DNA from: UBA961 sp049317525
GTDB taxonomy: Bacteria; Bacteroidota; Ignavibacteria; Kapaibacteriales; UBA961
Direction: 5' to 3'
Assembly (NCBI GenBank): GCA_049317525.1
Contig: JBMOIC010000015.1
Location: 5,357 to 69,356 of the forward strand
Length of the DNA stretch: 64,000 bases
A program made the position numbers and the translations under genes. This document shows, piece by piece, positions 28,245 to 36,224 of this stretch. The notes under the pieces are model-generated. The model was not told where the DNA came from. It did not search any database and saw nothing but the letters and a program-made list of their open reading frames with translations. Position 1 is the first letter of the stretch; each line of letters starts with the position of its first letter.

Positions 28245-31200
28245 TCATCGTTGAATTGTGATGATACGTGAATCTGCATATTGTCCTGCTTTATAAAGAA
28301 GTATATATGTTCCCGACACCAAATTATCAGACTGAATCTGAACTTGATATACTCCTGGTTTATGATAAGGCAATTGAATATGCTGAATTTGCTCTCCTAA
28401 CATTGAATACACGATAAATTCAACCGGCACTTGCTCTACTGTTGAATATTGTATGGAAATGTGCTCTTGTAATGGATTTCTTTCTACTGAATATAAAGTA
28501 GACACCATAGAATATATATTCAAGGTTGATAATTCACATCCATAAGGAAGCAATAAAATTGTATCAACCTTACCCGGATAAGCCGATATACATCTATCTG
28601 CTGCGAATACATTAGTTATTTTTACTTCTGGCTTTAGTGTAGCCCCAATAACAGAGCGATAATGAAGCTCTGCAAGCGGATTGAGGATGCCTTTGCAATT
28701 TGTTAATGTAATAATAAATGAGTCTATAGATTTTATCACAGATACATCACAAGAAGAAGAAAGAACTGAATCTAAATGTAGAGAAGTTTTTTCTGGATAT
28801 AGAGTAAATGTTACCGTTTTATTAGTTGAATTATTGAATAAGTTAATAGTATCTATTTCTACATATTGAATGATATTTTGTCCAGTAATAGCAGCATTTG
28901 TATCAGATTGATGCAAACTAACTATCATTGGATTTCCTATAACATTCACCGTTATTCCTATAGAATCTTTGCCACCGCAAGAGTTCAATAAAGAATAAGA
29001 CACAGTATAGGTGCCAGTTGTATCTCCAGCAAAATCTACAATAAAGTCAATGCTATCTTTTGGATAAATTGTTTGGGTAGGAGGATTAATGATAAATCTA
29101 TTTGCGCCTCCATTAATTGATAATACTGTTGATACTCTGCTATTATTTTTTACTTTAATATATCTTCTAGAAGCATCAAGCTGACATATAGACGTATCTG
29201 AAATTGGTATTATCTGTAGTTGAGGGCTTTCTACAGAAACAGTAAATGTACTATTTTTTATAATCGAACATTGATTTACAAACTGAACTGTGTATGAAAA
29301 ATACTGTTGATTTACACTTCCTTTAAAATGCACAGGAAATAATAAAGTGTCTTTGCCATTTACTATCAAAGAATCTTGCAGAATAGAAAACAGAGGATTT
29401 ATATTTGACAATATTTTCATCTGTAATGGAACATCTTCATTATTTATAATAGGAATATAAGCCCAAATAGAGTCCCCTGGGCAAACAGCCAAAGTATCTT
29501 GCAACTGATTAACAATTAACGAATTAGAATCTAATACATATACTATTAATGAATCTGTATTTGTACATCGATTTGTATCGGTAATAGTGATATAATACTT
29601 TGTTGTTTTACTTGGTTGAACTAATATCTCATTACAAGTATCACAAGATAATACAGCATCAGAAAACCATTTTACAGCTATAATTGAATCTTTAGATAGT
29701 ATTCTTAAAGGAATGCTATCACCCGGACATATCACCCTTTCTTTTGATAATATCTGTATTAATGGTGAATCGAAAACTGTTATTTCTATCTGTTCAGATC
29801 CCGTACATCCACTTGCATCCATTACATCTACGGTATATAATCCTTTTTGATTAGCAATATATGTTGCTGAATTAGCACCAGATATGATCTCTCTATCTTT
29901 TCGCCATTGATATGATACAAAATTGTTTGACTTTGCGTCTAAGAGTACACTTCCACCTATACAGAATTTTACTGGACCAGTTGTTTTTATTTCGGGTCTT
30001 AAAGGTAATATCCCAACTTGAGCTTTTATGATAAATGCATCTCTCTTACTTGAAAGATTGGCATTGATTTCTGGTAAATCTTTAGATTCAGAATAACCCG
30101 AAACATATACAGCTCCAGTTTTATCTACTGTAATGCCTGCTCCAGCATCATCTAAACTTCCACCATAAAAACTAGAGAATACAAGGATATTACCAAGTGC
30201 TCCTAATTTTGCTATAAAACTTTCTTGATTTACAGAGCTTTTATCAAATGCATCATCAGTAAATGGGAAATCCATCGAAGTTGTTGAACCAGTAAAGTAT
30301 ACTGCAGCGCATACATCTATACAAATAGAATGGACAATATCTTCTCCTTTACCACCAATAAAAGAAGAAAACTTTATCTGATTTTGATCTGTTATATCTG
30401 GCTTTATCTTCATGATAAAACCATCTGTTAATCCACCATTATACGATGTATCAAAACTATTTGGGGTAGTAGGAAATGGGAATGGTACGATATTCTTATC
30501 CAAAGACAAAGTTCCATCTGAAGCCGTAGAACCTGATACAACAATGGTATTTAGTACTTCATCATATACAATGCTTAAAGCTCTATCATCAGCAGAGCCA
30601 GCCAATAAAGTGCTATACAATAAAGAATCACCCAAAGGGCTCATTTTTGCAATAAAACCATCGGCCCCACCACCTGGCAATTGTCTTAAAGAAAAAGGAG
30701 TAACTGGAAATGCTTGAGAATTTGTTTCACCAGCTATATATGCATTTCCTTTAGAATCTATAGAAATACTATGCGGAGTATCATTACCATTACCTCCAAT
30801 CAATGTAGCATATACCAAATCATTGATGCCATTTCCAATAGGACTAATTTTAGCAATAAATCCATCTAATGCTCCGCCATTATAAGAAGTATCAAAAGCA
30901 TTTTTTGTTTTAAGGAATGTATGCAGTTTATTTTGCAATGCCCCTGTAGATCCTGTTAGAAATACATCTCCTTTATAATCAACTGCAATGCTTCTGCCTA
31001 CATCATCAGAGTTTCCTGTTAAAAATGTAGAATACAATAATTGCTTGCCATCTTTGCTTATTTTTAAAAAGAAGGCATCATCATCGCCAAATCCGCCTTT
31101 TTCTGATATAGATCCAATTGTAGTAGGAAAATCCGAAGAACTTGTTGTACCCGTAATATATGAATTACCTTCTAGGTCTACAGCAATTGCATATGCTTGG

Positions 31201-32177
31201 TCAAAAGCAGAACCACCAATAACTACAGCAAATATTTGTTTTTGTCCGGTTGAATCATATTTAGCAATAAAAATATCTCTAGCACCCTTAAATGGTGTAA
31301 TATATGCCCCGATTGAAACTGGAAAATCTTTAGATGTTGTTTCACCTGTGATATATATATTTCTACTTGTATCTAAAGCTATTGCATTTGCAGATTCATT
31401 TTCAGATCCGCCAATTAATATGGCATACTCTAATGGAATTGTGAGCTTTTGATCTATTTTATTCTGTGAATCGATTGATAATGAAAATGAAAGTGAATCT
31501 ATTTTATTGAGTATCAATGGCATATAATCATGCCTATCATTCACAAATAGTTTTGGAACTGCTATATGAGTTTTTATACCACCTGTATAGATAGTAATTC
31601 TTGATAATTCCTTTTCATAATGAACAGAATCTGCACCATAAAGAGAGATATTTGGCAAGGAATCATTAATCGAAGGGGTATGAATTATCCATGATAGAGC
31701 ATTGTTGATATACTTAAAATTTATTCCTAAAGCAGCAGATTTCAATGTTATATCATCACATACAGTCATTGATATAGTTTCATTTGTATGTTTAAAAGCT
31801 TGAATTGTTCCAACTTGCTGAATATCCTGTATATCATTGGTAATGTCATTGCCATTATTATCAGTAAAAACAAGGGAAACAGCATATTTTTTTTTACTCT
31901 GTTTTCCTGAAGTTTCAGATATAATAGAGTGATGAATATCAAACATTAATCCTTGTTTAGTAAACCATAAGGATGTACTGGTATTAGTGGTATAACCATA
32001 AATAAAAGAAGGGTATTGTCCTGAATTTAGGACAATACCCCGATATATACCAGAGGCAGTACTCTTACTTTGTACAAGATTATATGCCTCTGTAATAGTA
32101 CATGAAGCTATAAAAAAGAGCAGTAATATACTTGAATAGTATATTCTGCACAAAGTGCCAAAAGGGCTGCAATTCAT
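28245..32177 (-). CDS. Large secreted SBBP-repeat protein with T9SS sorting domain
   Basis: A 1310-aa exported protein of unknown role. A hydrophobic N-terminus (YYSSILLLFFIASC) is followed by an N-terminal domain of about 230 residues. Then come about eight SBBP beta-propeller-type repeats of the form GG...D.A.SI..D..GN.YI.G.T.S..FP (for example ISIDSKGNAYIAGETNSQ). Ig-like segments (YQWRKDREI) follow, and then repeated folds containing DTLLFPVHFKG and SIDFIVDFAGD. The end is a type A T9SS sorting domain (SVERNPLQEHISIQY ... YADSRIITIQR). IASC near residue 26 resembles a lipobox, but TEA eight or so residues later allows ordinary signal cleavage. It is likely the first gene of a transcript continuing into the OmpA-family gene, selD and lepB. 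Confidence 0.85.
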   Translation of the reverse strand: MNCSPFGTLCRIYYSSILLLFFIASCTITEAYNLVQSKSTASGIYRGIVLNSGQYPSFIYGYTTNTSTSLWFTKQGLMFDIHHSIISETSGKQSKKKYAVSLVFTDNNGNDITNDIQDIQQVGTIQAFKHTNETISMTVCDDITLKSAALGINFKYINNALSWIIHTPSINDSLPNISLYGADSVHYEKELSRITIYTGGIKTHIAVPKLFVNDRHDYMPLILNKIDSLSFSLSIDSQNKIDQKLTIPLEYAILIGGSENESANAIALDTSRNIYITGETTSKDFPVSIGAYITPFKGARDIFIAKYDSTGQKQIFAVVIGGSAFDQAYAIAVDLEGNSYITGTTSSSDFPTTIGSISEKGGFGDDDAFFLKISKDGKQLLYSTFLTGNSDDVGRSIAVDYKGDVFLTGSTGALQNKLHTFLKTKNAFDTSYNGGALDGFIAKISPIGNGINDLVYATLIGGNGNDTPHSISIDSKGNAYIAGETNSQAFPVTPFSLRQLPGGGADGFIAKMSPLGDSLLYSTLLAGSADDRALSIVYDEVLNTIVVSGSTASDGTLSLDKNIVPFPFPTTPNSFDTSYNGGLTDGFIMKIKPDITDQNQIKFSSFIGGKGEDIVHSICIDVCAAVYFTGSTTSMDFPFTDDAFDKSSVNQESFIAKLGALGNILVFSSFYGGSLDDAGAGITVDKTGAVYVSGYSESKDLPEINANLSSKRDAFIIKAQVGILPLRPEIKTTGPVKFCIGGSVLLDAKSNNFVSYQWRKDREIISGANSATYIANQKGLYTVDVMDASGCTGSEQIEITVFDSPLIQILSKERVICPGDSIPLRILSKDSIIAVKWFSDAVLSCDTCNEILVQPSKTTKYYITITDTNRCTNTDSLIVYVLDSNSLIVNQLQDTLAVCPGDSIWAYIPIINNEDVPLQMKILSNINPLFSILQDSLIVNGKDTLLFPVHFKGSVNQQYFSYTVQFVNQCSIIKNSTFTVSVESPQLQIIPISDTSICQLDASRRYIKVKNNSRVSTVLSINGGANRFIINPPTQTIYPKDSIDFIVDFAGDTTGTYTVSYSLLNSCGGKDSIGITVNVIGNPMIVSLHQSDTNAAITGQNIIQYVEIDTINLFNNSTNKTVTFTLYPEKTSLHLDSVLSSSCDVSVIKSIDSFIITLTNCKGILNPLAELHYRSVIGATLKPEVKITNVFAADRCISAYPGKVDTILLLPYGCELSTLNIYSMVSTLYSVERNPLQEHISIQYSTVEQVPVEFIVYSMLGEQIQHIQLPYHKPGVYQVQIQSDNLVSGTYILLYKAGQYADSRIITIQR

Positions 32178-32338
32178 AATGTAAAAAACGAAGTGAACTG
32201 AAGATTATCCAAAAATTCCCGAATTTTTAAGATAACGATTAATGCTGCTATCACTAAAATACTATCTGTTAGTGAGATAACAAACATCGTAAATGTTAGG
32301 GGATAATCAAAGCTATATGTTCACTATTGAAATACTAA

Positions 32339-33076
32339 TTATCCTTGAACTTTTTCGCCTATCCATGCACCTACCATTGCAAGCACAGTACCTAATACTA
32401 ATGATATCATAATACCATCAAAACTTGGTGGAACAAGTGCAATTGTTAAGACATCTAAATCTATCACCAAAGCAAAAAAGCCTGCTAATGCAGCTTCTTT
32501 AATGGTAATACCAGGTGAGCGAAAACCAATGATAAATCCAGTAGATAATAAACCGATTACAAATCCTATAAATTGTGGATCTGTCTTTAAACCAAATAAT
32601 ACAATAAATAATGTAGACATTAAAATTGTAACCATAATACCTAGAATAGTTCCAGCTAAAACCCATCCCCATTCCATCACTTGTTCTTCAGATGCCTCTC
32701 CTTCTTGAGTACCTTGAAATTTTTCACCAGCCCATGCACCAGCAAATGATAATAAAACGCCATTCATTCCCACAGTAAGCATAAGTTCTGGAGTCAAATC
32801 AGCAAATCCTTGCAAGTGTAATCCAGGAAGGAAAAAATACAATGCTATACTTACCAGTACAGATGATATGCCTGGTTCTGCTATCGTTTCTCCTTTTGAT
32901 AATAAACCAGCTGCCATTCCAGTAAGTATAAAACCAGATAATACAGACAGTACAGGAAAAGGTAATGCTACAAATGCAGATCCGCTTATCCAAGCTAAAC
33001 CAAACACAGAAACTAATCCAATAACTAATGCTCCCAACACACTTTTGATGTCTAAGCTAATTGAATTTGAACTCAT
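32339..33076 (-). CDS. Multi-pass membrane protein with internal duplication
   Basis: A 245-aa integral membrane protein of unknown function with about eight hydrophobic segments. It reads as two similar halves. The first ends LLSFAGAWAGEKFQG (about residue 120) and the second ends LAMVGAWIGEKVQG at the C-terminus. Segments before these also correspond (GFILTGMAAGLLSKGETIAEP versus GLLSTGFIIGFRSPGITIKEA). The halves are joined by an acidic loop (TQEGEASEEQVMEWG). The pattern recalls pseudo-symmetric transporters or small membrane-scaffold families, but no transport motif is visible. GGAAGAGAG precedes the ATG. No neighbour suggests a role. Confidence 0.7.
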   Translation of the reverse strand: MSSNSISLDIKSVLGALVIGLVSVFGLAWISGSAFVALPFPVLSVLSGFILTGMAAGLLSKGETIAEPGISSVLVSIALYFFLPGLHLQGFADLTPELMLTVGMNGVLLSFAGAWAGEKFQGTQEGEASEEQVMEWGWVLAGTILGIMVTILMSTLFIVLFGLKTDPQFIGFVIGLLSTGFIIGFRSPGITIKEAALAGFFALVIDLDVLTIALVPPSFDGIMISLVLGTVLAMVGAWIGEKVQG

Positions 33077-33253
33077 ATCTCTCTTCCTTTGTAAATGAAG
33101 ATTTATTCTAAATAAAAATCAACAAATTGTATTTTCAAATGGCAAATAGTGCATTGTATTTTGAATAAGCAAATTTTTATTTAATTATAATCAAAAGTAT
33201 GCACGTTTATTGATAGTGTTAATATACTTATTTCATAGATATACTGGATTGCA

Positions 33254-34561
33254 ATGCGCATTCAAGATCACATTGGCAAAATAACTTGGACTGTTCTTGA
33301 CAAAGGCCTTTTTATTATTTATGGTATTATTAGGATGCTTCAAGTAAGTAGGATGCAACCTAGTGAGTTTGGCTTATTTGCATTACTAGATGCATTAGTG
33401 CTGACAATTGGTACTTTAAGTGACAATTTTTCTTTGCAATCTATTATTCGTTTTGGATCTGATAATTCTTTAAGACCCAAAATCAATGCATTGTCCATGA
33501 TATCCCATACAGGGCTTTCTATGGGTTTAGCTCTCATTATTTTTCTTAGCAAAACACATCTTTCGCTTTTATTTTCCGAGCCTAGGCTTATCCAAGTTGC
33601 AACATATTTACCTTTATTATGTTTATTAAATCTTCCTAGAATCATGTCTGTAAAATTCTTACTACGTGATACTAAAATGAAAGAAGTATTTATTACCAAT
33701 AGCATATGGTTTGGTAGTATGATTGCTGTTACTTTTTATTTACTCTCGATACATGCAGAATTGTCTTTACTTGATATGATATGGATTACTGGCATTGGTA
33801 CTTCATTAAGTTCATTAACAGGACTTTTCTTTACTTTTTCATCAATTGACTTAGAAATTCCAGATAAAGATGCTATACATCAATTTTATAGATTTGGTGG
33901 ATATCAGGTTTCTTGGGCTTTACCAAGTACAATTATGAAACAACTTGATTTGTATTTTGTTCAATACTTTTTTGGTGCTACTATAGTTGGTATTTTTCAA
34001 TCCGCTAAAACACTTTTTAGATTTTTTGAAGCTTTAATAGATGGAATAGGCGGTTTATATTATCCAGCTATGGTTAGAATTCATGCACGTAATGATAAAG
34101 AAGCAGAAAAATCTCTTACTTCTAAAATGCTTTCATTTTCAATATGTAGTATTCTTGTTTTAGTGATTATTATGAATGCTGGAATTGGAGAATGGGCTGT
34201 TCATACTTTTTTAAGCACAAAGTATTCGCTTGCATTTGGTCATTTTCAATGGCTAATGATATCTGCTATTGCTTTACCAATGAATACAATGGCTATCGTG
34301 TATATAATTTATGATGATATGCCAGCTTTATTATTTAATTCAATAATTAGTTGTTTAGCTGGAATTACAGCTTCTGTATTAATTGGTATTGTTCATGCAG
34401 AATCAATGGTCTCATTTGGCACTATCTTTTACAATGTAAGTTTTGCCATTTTTGGTATACGTTTCGCAATTCATAAACAGGTTTTTACTTTGAAAGACTT
34501 TTTCAGGGCAATTCCCGATATTTTTCATTTTGCTAAATCTGGCCTAAAAAAGTATAAATAA
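33254..34561 (+). CDS. Polysaccharide flippase-like membrane protein (MOP/Wzx family)
   Basis: A 435-aa protein with about twelve hydrophobic helices and the N-terminal amphipathic start (KITWTVLDKGLFIIYGIIRMLQ) typical of oligosaccharide flippases of the MOP superfamily. Conserved features include YQVSWALPSTIMKQLDLYFV and FFGATIVGIFQSAKTLFRFF in the central half. It probably flips a lipid-linked glycan across the inner membrane. The next gene, a family 2 glycosyltransferase, starts two bases after the stop, so the pair likely belongs to one glycan pathway. It is isolated here from other polysaccharide genes. Confidence 0.85.
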   Translation: MRIQDHIGKITWTVLDKGLFIIYGIIRMLQVSRMQPSEFGLFALLDALVLTIGTLSDNFSLQSIIRFGSDNSLRPKINALSMISHTGLSMGLALIIFLSKTHLSLLFSEPRLIQVATYLPLLCLLNLPRIMSVKFLLRDTKMKEVFITNSIWFGSMIAVTFYLLSIHAELSLLDMIWITGIGTSLSSLTGLFFTFSSIDLEIPDKDAIHQFYRFGGYQVSWALPSTIMKQLDLYFVQYFFGATIVGIFQSAKTLFRFFEALIDGIGGLYYPAMVRIHARNDKEAEKSLTSKMLSFSICSILVLVIIMNAGIGEWAVHTFLSTKYSLAFGHFQWLMISAIALPMNTMAIVYIIYDDMPALLFNSIISCLAGITASVLIGIVHAESMVSFGTIFYNVSFAIFGIRFAIHKQVFTLKDFFRAIPDIFHFAKSGLKKYK

Positions 34562-34563
34562 CT

Positions 34564-35475
34564 ATGTTTTTATTCGATATTATCATTCCAACATATAATA
34601 ATTTTGAAGAGTTAAAGAATTGTCTTGTAGCTTTTGAATATCAAACAATAAAGAATTTTCGTGTTTTTGTTTGTATTGATGGTTCTACTGATGAAACTCT
34701 TTCTTTTTTACAAGAGTATTCTTATAAAGCTCCTTATTCTATAAGAATTCTTCAACATCCTGATTGTCAAAATCATGGAAGAAATGCTACCAGAAATTTA
34801 AGCTTACCTTATGTGGAATCTGAATTTTTAGTTTTTTGTGATTCGGATTGTGTCCCGCGAAAAGATTTCCTTCAACAACATCACTCTATTCTAAAACAGA
34901 ATAATACCGTCTCTATTGGTGATATTATCTATCAAAATGCACATACAAATCTGTGGGCAGCATATTTACATACAAGAGGGAAAAGAAAATATAAGAATGG
35001 ACAGGAAATTCCCTTTACTTATATAACAACTGGTAATCTTGGTTTACCTACTAGATTCTTTTCTTCGATTGGTGGACAAGATGCCACAATGAAAAGTTAT
35101 GGAGGTGGAGACACCGAATTTGCTTATCGTTTATTCAAAAAGTTTTCTTGCAAGCCGATATATAATGCATCTGCTATTTCAGACTCTGTAATGGCAAAGA
35201 CAATTCCTTTTGCATTAGATCAAATGGAAAGTTTCGGACAACAAAATTTTGCTTATATACGAAAGAAACACCCTGAATTCACTTCTATATATAAAGCACA
35301 TTTATTGACAAAATCAACGTTAAAAGCACGTTTATTTCAGTGCGGATTGCATCCCTTTTTGGGCATTATATCAGAAACATTATGTTCGATTCTTCCGATA
35401 TCTTTTGCCACTTTTTTTGTTGGACATGCTGTGGGAAGTAGAATTTTAAAAGGCTATAAAAAATCTACATTGTAG
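34564..35475 (+). CDS. Family 2 glycosyltransferase
   Basis: A 303-aa GT-A fold enzyme. The N-terminus FLFDIIIPTYNNFEELKNCL and VFVCIDGSTDETLSFL form the nucleotide-sugar-binding half. FCDSDCVPRKDFL supplies the DxD-like metal site. GGQDATMKSYGGGDTEFAYRL is the acceptor-side region, similar to galactosyltransferase-type GT2 enzymes. The sugar cannot be predicted. It is translationally linked to the upstream flippase, and its last 11 bases overlap the 3' end of convergent rpe. Confidence 0.9.
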   Translation: MFLFDIIIPTYNNFEELKNCLVAFEYQTIKNFRVFVCIDGSTDETLSFLQEYSYKAPYSIRILQHPDCQNHGRNATRNLSLPYVESEFLVFCDSDCVPRKDFLQQHHSILKQNNTVSIGDIIYQNAHTNLWAAYLHTRGKRKYKNGQEIPFTYITTGNLGLPTRFFSSIGGQDATMKSYGGGDTEFAYRLFKKFSCKPIYNASAISDSVMAKTIPFALDQMESFGQQNFAYIRKKHPEFTSIYKAHLLTKSTLKARLFQCGLHPFLGIISETLCSILPISFATFFVGHAVGSRILKGYKKSTL

Positions 35476-36142
35476 CAATTTTCTGCTTCATCTCAGATAT
35501 ATTTTTAGATAAATCCCCAGAGAATAAACCTGACCCACTTACAAGGATATTGATACCAGAACTAACTATTTCTTGTACATTATCCAACTTTACTCCTCCA
35601 TCTATTTCCAATTGTACATGGGAAAGATTGTTTTTTTGTAGATAGGTGAATAAGTTTTTTGCTTTGTTTAATACATTACCTATAAATTTCTGACCTCCAA
35701 AGCCTGGATTTACAGACATAAGCAAGATAAAGTCTGCAAAATGAGCTGCTTCATATGCATATTCTATTGGGGTTGCTGGATTTAATACTATACCTGCCTT
35801 TTTACCATGCTCTTTTATTAAATGAACTGTCCTATGCAGGTGTTTACAGGCCTCTACATGAACAGAAATCCAATCTGCACCAGCCTTTGCAAATTCTGGA
35901 ATATATGTATCTGGATTTTCAATCATTAAATGACAATCCAATACCAATGATGTATAAGGGCGAATTGCAGATACTATCATTGGACCAAATGTAATATTAG
36001 GAACAAAATGTCCATCCATTATATCAAGATGAAGGATATCTGCACCAGATTGTTCGCAATTGTGTACTTCTTTTTGTAGATAAGCAAAATCTGCTGAAAG
36101 CAATGAAGGTGCTATGATTATAGGATGTTTTGGAGTGAACAT
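35465..36142 (-). CDS. rpe: Ribulose-phosphate 3-epimerase
   Basis: A 225-aa TIM-barrel enzyme that interconverts ribulose-5-phosphate and xylulose-5-phosphate in the pentose phosphate pathway. The start at 36142 (MFTPKHPIIIAPSLLSADFA) matches the usual family N-terminus, and a longer frame would add an atypical 15-residue tail. Catalytic and metal motifs are ILHLDIMDGHFVPNITFGP, LDCHLMIENPD, LLMSVNPGFGGQKF, LEIDGGVKLDN and the phosphate-binding ILVSGSGLF. GTGGA lies about 8 bases before the start. It overlaps the convergent glycosyltransferase by 11 bases. Confidence 0.96.
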   Translation of the reverse strand: MFTPKHPIIIAPSLLSADFAYLQKEVHNCEQSGADILHLDIMDGHFVPNITFGPMIVSAIRPYTSLVLDCHLMIENPDTYIPEFAKAGADWISVHVEACKHLHRTVHLIKEHGKKAGIVLNPATPIEYAYEAAHFADFILLMSVNPGFGGQKFIGNVLNKAKNLFTYLQKNNLSHVQLEIDGGVKLDNVQEIVSSGINILVSGSGLFSGDLSKNISEMKQKIATM

Positions 36143-36180
36143 ATTATATTCCACATGTATAAAGTGTACAAAATGATAAA

Positions 36181-36212
36181 AAAACAAAACCCTTCAATGT
36201 GATGAAGGGCTT
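36181..36212 (-). terminator. Rho-independent terminator
   Basis: A 7-bp GC-rich stem CCCTTCA/TGAAGGG (36190-36196 with 36203-36209) has a 6-base loop and flanking A/T pairs. On the minus strand it leads into a T-rich run (plus-strand A tract up to 36189). It ends the T9SS-protein transcript ahead of rpe. Confidence 0.8.
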
Positions 36213-36224
36213 TATTTTAGTTTT

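Noticed and set aside
32200..32320. Inverted repeats in the gap between the SBBP protein and the duplicated membrane protein
   Set aside because: The stems are short and AT-rich (AAAAATT/AATTTTT; ATCACTAA/TTAGTGAGAT), with no clear promoter, terminator or gene.
36143..36171. TTGTAC-17-TATAAT directly before the rpe ATG on the minus strand
   Set aside because: Normal start-site spacing would begin the mRNA after the start codon, and no later start fits the family N-terminus. It is probably chance in AT-rich DNA or initiates at an unusual position.
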